A stretch of DNA of 64,000 bases from Alisma plantago-aquatica. Lineage: Eukaryota > Streptophyta > Magnoliopsida > Alismatales > Alismataceae. The stretch's first letter is position 1. Each line of letters starts with the position of its first letter. A program made the position numbers and the translations under genes. The stretch is from positions 884,989,335-885,053,334 of the forward strand of contig OY856410.1 in assembly GCA_963693085.1 (NCBI GenBank), in the 5' to 3' direction. The notes beneath the pieces were generated by a model. The model searched no databases and had not been told where the DNA came from. It saw nothing but the letters and a program-made list of their open reading frames with translations. Positions 1-12,570 of the stretch are shown piece after piece.

Positions 1-28
1 CGTACACTCGAGTGCATTCTAGCCTGAC

Positions 29-30
<2 letters not shown>

Positions 31-68
<38 letters not shown>

Positions 69-70
69 TG

Positions 71-130
<60 letters not shown>
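31..130. repeat. TA / GA / TA microsatellite
   Basis: Two long runs of TA dinucleotides are separated by a short GA run at about 53-69. This is simple-sequence DNA. Translated frames across it give only Tyr-Ile repeats and are not genes. Confidence 0.95.
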
Positions 131-133
<3 letters not shown>

Positions 134-1178
134 TATAAAGACATCTTTCTTGATAGTGTGGCGTGACAACCACGAGGTATATTATGTTTCTTAAGAAAAA
201 GGCATGGAATCAAAGATGCATTTGAAGAAATATAATGGCATGATATCAAAGATGCATATGAATACACCTCCTTAGATCATAGTTTCTCAAAAGCTTGGAT
301 ATATTTACAGTTACCCTAGTAGGCAATGCCCTATTGGTAACATCATAATAGGAAGAATAAGCAAGACGTGCTATTGACAACCATGGGCAATCTATATGTA
401 AAAAAAGTAGACTATTGGCAGGAGCAATTCAGAAATGCAACAACAGAGAAGACAAATTCATGTGGGACGATATCCAACTAGGCATGAATTACACTTTAAG
501 AGGGGTTGTGTCCCTTGTATTACTCAGTTATAGAAGGATGAGATACCTTAAATGAGATGTTAGCCAGTAAACAGGTCTAGTTCACCCCAAATCACATGAA
601 TCTAAATTGCAGAACTACTATATCAAATAGGCCTACACCATTCATAATTTAGCATCTTAGGGTAGTTGATGCTTAGGCAAGGAGAAAATCTTCAAGTATT
701 TCTTGTTCATTCCGAGCTCACTCATTGACTTAATTAGACTTTCACTACCTGTCGTTTGATCATATTGAGTTAGATAAAACTGTTTAATGATTCATGAAAC
801 ACCAGCAGCCATCAAAAACCATATACCATGGATGTTGAACATTGTGGAAAATTGGGGTCTTTCTCTTAGTTCACCACCCAAATATCCATACGACTTCTCT
901 GTCTATATTCGATAGTGGCAAGAACTCGAGCACGCTACATTCATGGTACTGAACGTGGATTTTTCTCCCAATTTCTTAGATTCGTTGACTTATTCACGAA
1001 AACGTTATTGAAACCATCCACAAGATGTATCTCCCAATTTTATACTGGGCCTTACCAGCAACTCGCGTCCTGGATTATAAAGTCTTGGCTAGAGCCCCAT
1101 TGAATCATGTTTGGGCTGCTCCTCCATACTCGTGGCCCACCCGGGTACATCAGCCCTTGCGGCGATAGCTGGGATATA
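131..1178. other. Non-coding AT-rich flank, no gene seen
   Basis: I see no long frame, splice-consistent exon or recognisable protein segment. A somewhat GC-richer patch lies at about 1060-1170 next to the MITE. Nothing identifies its origin. Confidence 0.6.
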
Positions 1179-1610
1179 GGCTGTGTTTGGTACACCGTCG
1201 TAGCAAGTCTAGTTGTCACAGGTAAATTAACCAATGATATGTTAACTTTGTATTAGATAACTGTTGTTTGTAACAACGACAAATTAACCTGATGGTAAGG
1301 TATCTTTTGTTTGGTACACAAGTAAGCAATCGTTTTATATTTGTAAAAAGCCTATTATGCCATGAACATAAATATTGTTGCATATATCGCGGAATCTGTT
1401 AGAGGGGTTATATGGAAAACTTGCATCTGCGGCAAATAAATTAGTTTCCTGCCGTGAAGATTTAGAGCAGCACGTTAACTGGTGATTTTTTGGTTAACTA
1501 AGCCATGCGGCAGCTTATATATCCTTCTAACGGTCTAACAAACACAGGCTAATATACTGTATCTAGATTATTTACCGTGCCGCAGGCTTACCGGCCGAAC
1601 AAACACAGCC
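1179..1610. mobile_element. MITE with 11-bp terminal inverted repeats
   Basis: The 432-bp unit starts with GGCTGTGTTTG and ends with its exact reverse complement CAAACACAGCC. The trinucleotide ata stands directly outside both ends (1176-1178 and 1611-1613), consistent with a 3-bp target duplication. There is no coding capacity. Size, terminal inverted repeats and 3-bp duplication suggest a PIF/Harbinger-type (Tourist-like) MITE, although the usual TTA/TAA duplication is not matched exactly, so a hAT-like origin is possible. Confidence 0.65.
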
Positions 1611-3960
1611 ATAAACGCCACCAAGCAGCGATGTCCTTCCCTGTATGCGGAGGCCCGCCCAGATTGCAGGACTACCCCCTCCCCCCTCTCAATTGCACTA
1701 GGCATATTTAAAGCATTTTATATATTTAAGAATATTAATCTACTTTAGAAATTGTAAATGTAAAGTTGCATTTATCTGATCTATATTGTTAAAAATAGAA
1801 AGTAAGATTAGATCTAATAGACAAGTACATATGAGTAGAACAGGTCATATTGAAGAGATTTGTTGAAATTTGTTTCGGCTAATGTTACCTATAAATTGCA
1901 TCCATTGATGAAGTAATGATACAATTATTAATTTGTTTTCATACTATGTTTCTCTTATGAGAATACAATTAAAGAGATTACAAGGAAATAGAAGGGAGAC
2001 AGGCAACAAGTTGTGCCGCCAATCCCAAAAAATAAATAAGGATGAAATGAATAAAACATGGTTCCTAGCATCGACATTGTCAATGTTCATACCGTTCCCA
2101 GTATCACGTGTGAACGACTATGTGTTCAATCTTCTTTGATCTTGGTTGTATTATGCTCTCAACTTTAACAGCCGCAAAAAGATGATGCGAGTGCGGGACG
2201 GGTAGGAGATAAATCCCAATGCTTAGCAAGTACAACCTCATTAGCACATGCAAGATCAACCAATAATACAAATTTGTATAGGTAAAAAGTATATGCAATC
2301 ATTCTGACATCTTTTTAATATATAATAAGACAAGGGTTCATATGTAATTTGTAAAATTAAAATTAAAAATTATATTTGACTCCTTCTATGGACTTTCATT
2401 TATCTATATTAGAAAATATAAGAAATTTGTTATTTAGAAAAAAGAAACAAATTACATTCAGACCATTCTATCCTTATATGGCTATCTTATTAGATTTAAA
2501 TACTATCTTATAACTAATTATATAAAAAAGTTGCATATAATACTGTCACACTCTTTTTTATATGTTTTATTTTGGAATACAAAGACTATTTTATAATGCA
2601 AAAAATTAGAAAGAAAAAATATAGATAAACACTCCACTCCCTTTCTTATACAAAATAATTATACCCAAGACATTGCATGTGTTTGAGCATATTAAGTTAC
2701 TAAGACCATAAACATTGTGTTCGATCCCCTAATCAGTCTTAAGAGAAAAATTGACGTAAGATTGCAATTAAGAGACAATTACATTGTGAGTAAGGTATAC
2801 TTGTAAGGCAAAGATATCTCATTTGCTTTGACTAATGTGCTATCAAATGTAGTTTAAAGAAAAAGAAGATCAATAAAAAGAGAAACAAGGGATAATACTA
2901 ATAAAATTTGTTTCATGAGATTGGCAACGTCACTATATAAAGTCTTCCAATATCAAAATAATCATGTCCTCCAATCCGTGAAAAGATAATGCGAGTGTGG
3001 TGACTAGTAATAGTCAACTCCCACTACAGCGATACACACAACTGTACTGAACTACACAATGCCAACTAATAATTTACAAGAATAAAGATAAAAAAATACA
3101 TAGAACCATTCACACGCTCACTGCAGCAATACTTACAATCTTACTAGAATACAAAATCACAATGCCAATTAGTAAAAAAATAAAGATCAAAACTGCATAC
3201 AACCCTTCGCACGACTTTTAGTACACAATAAGACGAGAGTTAACATCTAAATTTAGACACTCAGAAATAAAATTTATATTCAACCGTGCGTACGGCTTTT
3301 CATATAGTCTAATAAGAGCACACAATGATTAAATTATAATTTAAAAAATAACAAAAAAACACATTCAAATATTTTTATGCTTTCACACAATGTATTATTA
3401 CAATACAATTCTAATTTATAACTGCAAAATATAAATAATTTGTGCATACAAATCTTTCCACATTTATATTGTATATATTAGAATACAAGAAATATTTCGT
3501 AATTATGGATAATTATTAAAAAAAACAACTATTGTATAGAGATAGATAATTCGTCTGACTTCCCATGTAGTGCTCCGACGATCATCAAGGGTCGCTGCAT
3601 TTCGAGCTGGGAACCAGAGAGGAGATCGGGTGGGTCTGCGAACCCCTGCTATATGTTGTAACTTGCAATGCAGAAGGCAAAGCGTGCTGTGATGGACAAT
3701 AGGACTCCAACAACGTCCATGCTCCATCGACCCAAGGAAACGGGCCTCAATGCTCCCAGCACCTCTTACATGGGCCTCGTGGCCGAACAAGGGTCAAGGG
3801 ACAACCAGTATGATTGGTTTCCGGGCAAGGGAGAAAACTGGGAATGTCTGGGTCTAGCAAGCATCGGGAGAGGCGATGGAAATTAGAAGAGAAGAAGGAG
3901 GCCATTCGTAGTGAAAAGAGAAATATGTATCTAGGAATGTTGAATTACATGATGTTTTGT
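1611..3960. other. Non-coding AT-rich DNA, no gene seen
   Basis: Very AT-rich sequence with no convincing frame. A short GC-richer stretch at about 3580-3890 has overlapping frames of up to 95 codons on both strands, but none shows a known motif or a credible gene context. The right edge abuts the CACTA terminus. Confidence 0.6.
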
Positions 3961-4560
3961 CACTAGTACATAACCGACCTTTAATGTCGGTTATTTAAGG
4001 CCTTTAGTGTCGGTTTTTAAGCGACACCTATGTGGGCGACGTTAAAAGCCAACCGTTACGCGTCGGTTTAAAAACCGACGCCAAAACCCTTCGCGCGCCA
4101 CCGAAAACGCGTCAGCAGGGGACTATAGGCGCCTGTTATTATATAAGAAACCGACGTCATATACATTCGCGCCACAGAAAGGGCGTCATCTGGGGCACTA
4201 TCAGCGTCGGTTATTAGATAAGAAACTGACGTCATATACCTTCGCGCCACAGAAAGGACGCCATCTAGGGCACTATCAACATCGGTTTATTAGTAATAAC
4301 TGACGTCATCTCACCCCCTGCCACGGTCGTACTGGCCAGCACGGCCGTAGTGTCTGGTCTCATTAGGGAAATCGACGTTGGTTACTAGTATGACAACCGA
4401 CGCCAGAACCATCAATGTCAGTTTATTAGCTAAGAAACCGACGCCATATACCCCAGTACGGCCGTGGTGTTAAGGAAATAGACGTCGGTTACGAGTAGGG
4501 AACCGACACTGTAACTATGTGGCGTCAGTTTTATACAAATAACCGACGCCTATTATTATT
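3961..4560. repeat. Left subterminal palindromic repeats of the CACTA element
   Basis: About eight imperfect palindromes follow one another, built from GCGTCGGTT and its complement AACCGACGC around short AT-rich spacers, for example at 4058-4082, 4203-4234 and 4482-4507. A second class, CACGGCCGT-like, occurs at about 4322-4350 and 4450-4470 and recurs at 12900-13022. In En/Spm-type elements such subterminal repeats bind the element-encoded TNPA-type protein. That role here is inferred. Confidence 0.85.
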
Positions 4561-4939
4561 TTTTTCTGTCAGTCTGCAGATCTGCTGTGGCTGGTCGCAG
4601 GATGAGAAACATGCAGTTCAGTTATGAACAGTAGGTTTTACGACATTCATTGATATCAGCCAACAACATGCCACAAACCTACAAAATTAACAACAAAAAT
4701 ATTCACACATTTAGCAACATGCAATTCCATTTGATTTTCACACATTTAGAAATATTCATGTAGCTAGCAATCCGTAGTTCCATTCATTTTCACATTCACA
4801 CATGTAGAAACATTCATATAACAACTAACAGTTTCATTCATTTTCACTCAGACACATGTAGAAATATCCAGACATGTAGAAACATTCACACATATATTAT
4901 AATTCAGAAATTCATTTACAAAATATCATTCTTTAGTCA
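4561..4939. repeat. Downstream flank of the Ulp1 gene with degenerate short repeats
   Basis: From about 4690 to 4910 the motif CACACATTTAGAAA / CACATGTAGAAACATTCA recurs several times with variations. It lies just past the stop codon of the minus-strand protease gene, so it would be in its 3' untranslated or terminator region. No coding potential was seen. Confidence 0.5.
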
Positions 4940-7900
4940 TTATTCGCTATCAACATCCCAATTATATGTTAAAACCCCCACTTCTTGTATGGTTGTTGCC
5001 CATTCTTCTCTTACTTCATTTAATTCTCCCGTCGTATAGGGAGCATGTACATCTGATAAGGCCTTCTCTGTAGTGTGGTCAGTTTTAAACACCTGTAAAG
5101 AGAATGATATATATATATATAATTAATGAGCTATAAATAAGATTGATATATTTCATATTATCTAATGAGACTATATAATACCTCAAGAATAGTATCGATG
5201 TCCACTGCGACATATTTGATAATCATGTGCATAAATCGCATCACATAGTATGCACATGCCCATCTGTTGTCTTGTGTAGCACACTATAAATTCAAACATA
5301 CAAAATATTAAAAAATACAACTAATTAAGTACCGTTCACATAAATAATATATACATTACAGTCGGGAACTTACTTCCGCGTTCTTCCAAGTTATTTGTTG
5401 GTTCTTTTTCTTGGGGACCTTTCCTCCCGCCTTTTTGAAGTCATCTAAAACTCTATATGTTAATGTAACACAATACATTGCATAATTAAATAGTAATGTA
5501 ATAACATATGTTAACGGATATAAAAATGAAATATTTCTCACCGGAATAATGCCATTTTCATTATATGTCTATATTTTGAATTTAATTTACTCCCCTTAGG
5601 ATCTAGATAATAGACAGTGAACGTCTCGGTGATAATAACTAGTAACTCCCAATGCAAACCACTAGAGGTAAACATGTTAAAAATTAATAACTCAAAATCC
5701 ACAATAAAAATATAATTTTCTTAAGTCCAAATTATAATAAGCAAAGTAAACTTACTCTACATTGAATGAAGCTATTATCACCATCTTCTTATTTTGAGCA
5801 AAATTTGTAAAAGCCTCACAGCAGTATTGTTGAACTGACGGAGGGTCTTTACCTACTAGACTAATCAAAGATGGAATCAAAAATCCTACATGTTCGAATG
5901 CAAAATCTGCACATATCTTGTCTAAGTAGCTGCAAAATATGTATTAATTACACATGCATTAATAAATAAGAAACCAGATCACCAGATCATACACAAGGTA
6001 TATGGATGTATAAAGAAGATCTCACCTTATCCATAGCTCTATCACAGATGTATTTAGCCAATCATATCGAAACAACTCCAAAATATCTTGTATAAATAGG
6101 TTGCTTTCGTATGATTGACCTGCAACATCTGAATCTATAGAAACAGTTACAGGGAAATTTATATCATGTTCGCCTAACCATATTGCCATACCCCTACAGT
6201 TAGGACCTAACGGGACAGGTAGGTCCTGTGGAACCCAACTGGGTAATGTAGGAGGTGGAGGTGGAGGCCTAGATGTTGTGGGTGTCTTCTTTTTAACCTG
6301 TATATATATATAATTTCAGATCAACTGACATCATATACACACACTAACAATTTAACATAATGTAAATTTACCATACAATTTCAGTAAAGAGGACATCCGC
6401 TTTTAGCCACAATATCACTCCGCCTTCTTCCTCACCAAGCGTTTCCTATGGCAATGGAAGATTCATCCACTTGGAGAATATATGTACCAGACTCACACGA
6501 ATCCAACCAGCTGGTAATGGAGACCCGTGAAACATTTCCCCTGGTAGGGATGGGTAAGACGACGCCTCTACAACGACATATTCTTTACTTTTTAGAAGGC
6601 ATGGCTTCAACCCCTACAAATTTTTGTGTAAAGAATGTTATATACATATATACATATCATTTTTTTTAAACGACTACAATTTCATATATACATATCATCT
6701 TGAAAACATATCATCTTGAATTAAAAAACTAGTTACTATGTCATAAAAATACTTACATCGGATGTGCTAGGTGGTGGGTCTACAGGATTACTCCCAACCT
6801 CTGCAGTAGGAGTAGAGCGAGACGCCATAGGTACTTTCTGGTAAGTGGCAGTCTGAGATGCCAGCCACTTTTTCAGTGCTTCTTCGAGTTTCTTATCAAC
6901 TAGCTTATCTACCTATACATGGATAAAAGAAACGTTAGCTTATAATTATTGAGTTCTCTTTTACAGTAACATTATAAAGAAAGAATATGTTACCTCTTCT
7001 TGTGAAAGTCCCGCTTTTGGGACATGTTTAGGCTGGGATGGCCCAAAAAAAGCTTTCATGCCCACACCAGCGCCTGCAGCCCTAACACGTCTAGGATGCT
7101 CTGGGTTACCCAGAGCAACTATCAATTCATCCCTTGTGCCCTCAGGGATGAACTTGCCTTTTTTCCTCAGCTCGTGCAGCTCCCGCTAATCGCCAAAATA
7201 AAAATTTATAATTAAATAAACACCACAAATAATCAATATTCGAATGATTGCTGTAAGAGTTGTATTTTACCATTTTAGCAGCCGCCTCAGCAGTTGCGGG
7301 CTTCCTTATTTCTCCTTTCTTATTTTGCCTCCCAGCTATCCAGACATCATGGCGAGGCAGAGGTGTGCTACCGATAGTAGAAGACTCCTGAGTAGCAGCA
7401 GACTGAGTAGTAGCCTCAGACTGTAGTCTTTGGCGAATGCCTGCATACCCCTTTGGACTCATTGTGTGGTCATGCACATTCAGTGCACGCCTTGATTTTT
7501 GTGCCTCACTGAGGGCCTAGTTAGTATGCACATTAATGATTTGGTTAGTAATACTAAATGTTAATCTTGAATAGGTGAATACAACATATATTAATGAGAT
7601 TGGGACTGACGCCTAATACCTTGAATTCATCAGTTTGTCTTGAAGCAACAAACGCGTCCCATTCTTCTTGGTCCAGGAAGTTCCACTGTTCAGTGGTTGT
7701 CTTCTTCCTCTTGTCACCTTCTTTTATGTATTCTCGGGTGAGATTTGTCCTATAGTTCCTTAGGACTCTCCCACAGTGTTGCATCACGCATTTACGATGC
7801 AGCTTTTCATCCAATTCAAATATACTCTGCAAAATAGAATTGTTATTAACTAGTATCCAAAAAAATAGTAATCTACAAAATAGAATTGCAAATTAATAAT

Positions 7901-8358
7901 AACTCACGCATAAATCCTTCCATATTACGTCTTTCTTCTCCTTAGGAACTTTATGCCAAGAATCTATCTTACAAACGCATTGGCTACGAGTAAAATACCC
8001 AAGATATAAAACAAACGAATTGCGATTCACACCAGATGCATTTCCTGCATTATCAAAATCCACAACAAGTTTGGGTCCATTGTCCTTTTGCACTATTAAC
8101 TTCTTCATCATAGTGATGCCCCTTCTCTTGTCAACTTTTTGGTGTTGTTGATCAAGTGTCTCAAGTGCTTCAGATGGTACATGTGCATCATCAACCTAAA
8201 ATTTGACAAAATAAACACATTTACAAGATATAACTATAAATGGACATATAGATATAAATATATGATATATTTTTAAAACTTACATTGTGAGGCGGCACAT
8301 TGATGTCCTCACCTTCACGGTAATCATCAACACGGTCATCAGGAGAATGCTCAACCAT
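4940..8358 (-). pseudogene. CACTA second gene: Transposase_24-type N-terminus plus Ulp1 (C48) protease
   Basis: I reconstruct 13 exons with GT-AG borders and compatible phases: 8284-8358, 7908-8195, 7620-7826, 7271-7516, 6994-7185, 6757-6912, 6377-6613, 6026-6297, 5756-5929, 5542-5661, 5374-5452, 5182-5283 and 4940-5092, 767 codons in all including the stop. The N-terminal half resembles the plant Ptta/En/Spm Transposase_24 family. The C-terminal half is a Ulp1/SENP-like cysteine protease domain: GLHWEL supplies the His, VYYLDP the Asp, and QDNRWAC the Gln and Cys at the canonical six-residue spacing. One in-frame TAG lies in exon 7 (6446-6448), explicable as CAG to TAG, so the gene is probably dead. 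The ATG at 8358 follows an acceptor-like AG, so an upstream exon is possible. Exon borders come from reading only. Confidence 0.75.
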
Positions 8359-8361
8359 CTA

Positions 8362-8530
8362 AAAATTCACATTCACATTGTAAAGTTCACATTGTAAAGT
8401 AATTCAAATTGTAAAGCTCACATTGTAAAGTTCACATTCAAATTGTAAAGTAATTCACATTGTAAAATTCACATTGTAAAGTTCACATTCACATTGTAAA
8501 GTAATTCACATTGTAAAGTTCACATTCAGA
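8362..8530. repeat. Short tandem repeats between the two CACTA genes
   Basis: Units such as TTCACATTGTAAAG and AATTCACATTGTAAAG repeat about ten times head to tail. They lie between the end of TNP2 and the first recognised exon of the protease gene, in intron or intergenic DNA. Confidence 0.85.
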
Positions 8531-8564
8531 AAAATAAAACATATAAAAAAATATAAACATGCCT

Positions 8565-11500
8565 CTAATATTGCAATTTTTTATCAATTAACAATCCTTC
8601 ATTGTGATCTCCGCGCACATACAAGTCATCATTAGCTTGAATATTTTTTGGTGTTGGCAACCCAAATGAGAATGGACTGGAGTCATCATACTTATCATAG
8701 GTATATTCTTCATCTATAGGATCTTCAATGAACTGTCTTTTACCATGAAGAACAACTGACCATTTATCATTTACAGGATCATCGATATAAAATACTTGTT
8801 TCTCCTGTGATGCCAATATGAATTGTTCACCCTTCTCGCCAATCTTTTCAAAGTTCACTAAAGTGAAACCCAATTCATCCACTATAACTCCTTTGGTGTT
8901 ATCAACCCAATTACATTTGAAGAGAGGAATTCTGAAATCTATGTAATCAAACTCACATATGTCTTCAATGACACCGTAATATGAAATTTTAGATTCATGT
9001 GGACTCTTATCCTTTGCACTTGCAAAAAACATAGTCGATGCTTGAAGGGTGACCCACCTGTTTTAGACGACACTCTTATCATCTTGGCACTTTGTGTAAT
9101 ATGTGAATCCATTAATGTCATACCCTTCATAAGACATAATAGTCAATTTTGGTTTAAAGGCGAGGCATTTGATAGTTTCACTAATATCATCTGGTGTTTG
9201 AGATAGTTGATGTAAGACTTTATCTTCAAACCACTTAATAAATGTCTTGTTATGCTCTCTAGCAAGCCACATTGTATTGGCTCGAGGATATTGTCTCTTG
9301 ATGAAATTGGTATGTTCCTCGATATAAACGTTCTCTTCGTCCATGTTGTGTAAAATATACAAGTGACCTTGTTCCAACTGCTCACGGCTGATTACTTTCA
9401 CACGTGATCCCAAAATTCCTTTGCCAAATTGCTCGTCAATATTCTTGTCATTATCAGGAGTGTCATTACCACTGAGAAAGTCATTGCAAAAATCCATAAC
9501 CTCTCTCACCACATAACCCTCGATAATACTCCCTTCAGGCCGATAACGGTTTCGAACATCACTTTTAAAAACGCTCATGTATCGTTCAAAGGGATACATC
9601 CAATGCAAGAAAACTGGTCCCAACATTTTCACTTCTCTAGTCAAGTGGACATCAAGATGTACCATGATATCAAAGAATGAAGGAGGAAAATACATCTCAA
9701 GCTGACATAGGGTAACAACCACTTCTCTTTGCAATTTATCGAGAGTATCAGGGTCAATAACTTTGCTGCACAAACTGTTGAAAAAGAAACAAAGTCTGGT
9801 GATTGCAAACCTTATATGCTTCAGCAATATAGATCTAATTGCCACAAGCAATATTTGTTGCATTAGAGTGTGACAATCATGAGATTTAAGACCTATCAAC
9901 TTTAGATCTTTCATTGATACCAATCTACGAATGTTGGATGAGTAACCCTGTGGCACCTTAACATTTACCAAACATTCACAAAAAGCTTTCTTCTCCTTTC
10001 TAGACAATGTGTAACAAGTGGGAGGTAAGTATGTTCTCTGATTTTCCATTTCACAAAATTTTATTAATTCTGACCTTATTCCCATTTCACGTAGGTCCAG
10101 TCTGGATTTTATCCCATCTTTAGTCTTACCTGGTATATTCAACAAAGTACCAATGACACTATCACAGACATTTTTCTGAATGTGCATGACATCGATACAA
10201 TGCCTGACTGTCAAAGAACTCCAATAAGGAAGATCCCAAAATATTGACTTCTTCTTGAATAAAGATTTATCGCTCTGTGTGGCCATAGTACATTGTGATC
10301 TCTTACCAAATTCATTGATAAAGTCTTTTACTCTTTCATAAACAACCTCCCCTGGTTTAGGTTTAGGTGCACTCCATTCCTCATTCAATCCATTGAATGC
10401 TTTGTGCTTCCTACGATACAGATGGAATTTTGTAAGAAACCTTCAATGACCGAGATATACAATCTTACCGCCATGTTTTAGTCTTGTTGAATCAGTGTTC
10501 TCTTCACATATAGGACACGCTTTATCTCCTTTGACACTATATCTAGACAAATTCTCATATGCTGGAAAGTCATTAATAGTGCAAAACAACATATCATGCA
10601 AACAAAATGTCTCTCTTCGTGAAGCATCATAGGTCATCACACCTTCACCCCAGAGTTTCTTTAAGTCATCAATCAGAGGTTCAAGATAAACATCGATGTC
10701 ATTTCCAGGTTGTTTAGGGCCCGATATCAACAACGACAACATTACGTACTTATTTTTCATACACAGCCAGGGAGGAAGATTGTATATAACAAGCATGATT
10801 GGCCAAGTGCTATGTTGGCTGCTCAATGTCCCGTACAGATTCATCCCATCTGTACAAAGCCCAAGTCTTAGATTCCTGACTTCTTCACCAAATTCAGGGT
10901 ACAATAGATCAATCTTCTTCCACTGTGGGGAATAAGTCACATGTCGTAGGATCCCATCATTATTTTTCTTAACATCTGCATGCCACCTCAAATTCTTCGC
11001 ATCTATCGAATTGGCAAACAAGCATTGAAACCGTGATATTATAGGTAGATATCACATCACCTTGGCAGGAGAACCAGTTTTGGACTCCCCCGAAGTCGTC
11101 AATTTATACTGTGACGCACCACATTTTGGACAATCTTTCAAATCCACATAGTCCTTTTGAAATAATACACAATCATTCGGGCATGCGTGTATCTTCTTGG
11201 CATTCATTCCCATTGGGCACAACAATTTCTTTACCTGGTATGTTGAGATTGGCAGCTTGTTTCCTTCAGGAAGCATTTCTTTCAACAAAGACAACAATGA
11301 CGTGAAGCTTTTGTCGCTCCATCTATTGTTAGCTTTCAGCTTATACAATCTCAACACAGCGCTAAGCTTCGTAAACTTAGTACAACATGTGTATAACGAT
11401 ATCTCAGCATCATGCACAATGTTTCTAAAAATGGGAGGTGGATCAGTGTGCTCTACCCCACAACTATCCAGCATCGCATCAACGATGTCTACTGGAACTG

Positions 11501-11819
11501 GTTCATTCACATCTACGTCATCGTAGGCAATTTCTTCTTCCACACAAGCACTGCTATCGACATCCACTGGTTTCAGGTTTGAAATCTCTCCATGCCAGTG
11601 CCATTCTGTATAGCCTTGTACAATCCCATTGCACATGACATGACTTTTGATTTCGTCACCAGTGCTGACTTTCAAGTTGTTACCGCAATGCCTACATGGA
11701 CAATAGAACCTATCTCTAGGTTGTTTCCTATGTTCCTCGACAAATCTAATAAACTGGTCAAGACCAGATATAAACTCTGGGGTGCAGCGATTGCGAATGG
11801 ACATCCATGATCTATCCAT
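8565..11819 (-). pseudogene. TNP2: TNP2-type CACTA transposase, three in-frame stops
   Basis: This is a single reading frame of 1084 codons with no frameshift but three premature stops: TGA at 11052-11054 (from Trp TGG), TGA at 10443-10445 (from Arg CGA) and TAA at 9063-9065 (from Gln CAA). The start MDRSWM at 11819 is typical of the family. In order it shows the N-terminal transposase-associated domain with a Cys/His cluster (FYCPCRHCGNN), the TNP2 core (CTDGMN, LPPWLCMK, LISGPKQPGNDIDVYLEPL, HDCHTLMQQ), then regions like DUF4218 and DUF4216. TNP2 cuts and joins the CACTA ends. It is followed downstream on the same strand by the Transposase_24/Ulp1 gene. All three stops are G:C to A:T transitions, so the frame is recently silenced rather than ancient. 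Confidence 0.92.
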
Positions 11820-11990
11820 TCTATGATCAAAGAGAAAACAAGTATATATTAGGGAAAGATTAGGGTATACACTTACATCCTAAGTGAGATTAGGTGTTCA
11901 AGAACAGTCCCAAACCGGGGACTATCCAATATTTACTCCTATTATCTAGACCCATCCGGTTTTCTATTTGTTTGGCTTATTTTCAATTAG

Positions 11991-12177
11991 GGGTAGACAC
12001 TGGATTCTGATGGTAATCGTCCCAGCCACGCTAATTGTATATTATCTAGACCCATCTGATGTTGAAGTAGACAGTGCGGGACATGAAATGAAAGTGCCTT
12101 TATTAAGCATTTCTATGGTGGAAACATTTGATAGTGTCCAATACAAAATAACGATTGGGCCTGCGGATAGAATGTGA
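11991..12177 (+). pseudogene. Ulp1-like exon fragment on the opposite strand
   Basis: After an acceptor-like TTTTCAATTAG the plus strand encodes RHWILMVIV followed by VYYLDP, the His and Asp blocks of a Ulp1/C48 protease, then an acidic segment, and stops at 12175-12177. It resembles exon 10 of the protease gene at 4940-8358 but is not the same sequence and lies in the opposite orientation. No Gln/Cys block is nearby, so it is a fragment. The bases encoding YYLDP (TATTATCTAGACCCATC) occur a second time at 11940-11956, which suggests a partial duplication. It is probably a captured or rearranged piece of another CACTA protease gene. Confidence 0.5.
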
Positions 12178-12378
12178 TGTGCTACATGGAAAATATTGTC
12201 AGATTAGGAGGTACAATGAAGCCGGACTCCATACAAATAGTATATAATTTAGTGATTGTTCATTCTAATTAATACCAATGTACAAGTAATATAAAGAACA
12301 ATGATTGTTCACTTTCTAGGCCAACAAAAACATGTGATGTCATTCTTATATATAATAAATGTGTACCACCTATCCCAT

Positions 12379-12570
12379 CCTTGAACACCTAATCTCACTT
12401 GTAAGTGTATAATGTGTATTGGGTTTTCAAAAAAAAATCGGAAGCATTTCCCTGTTGTTCTCTAAGTACATATGTACTTAGAGAACAAACGGGGAAATGC
12501 TACCGAAATTTTCTCGAAAACACAATACACATTATACACTTACAACCTAAGTGAGATTAGGTGTTCAAGA
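12379..12570. repeat. Large inverted repeat (arms about 95 bp)
   Basis: The sequence is a near-perfect foldback centred at 12471/12472 on AAGTACATATGTACTT, with no loop to speak of. The outer ends are TTGAACACCTAATCTCAC and its complement GTGAGATTAGGTGTTCAA. The right arm overlaps the second copy of the 75-bp direct repeat. Transcription across it would give a long hairpin RNA. Confidence 0.85.

Noticed and set aside
3503..4250. Frames of 60-95 codons near the CACTA left end
   Set aside because: Those beyond 3961 translate subterminal repeats. The ones before it overlap on both strands without motifs.
6446..6496. 51-bp intron removing the in-frame stop of the CACTA protease gene
   Set aside because: A GT and an AG are available, but 51 bp is below the usual plant minimum and the segment encodes residues expected in this region.
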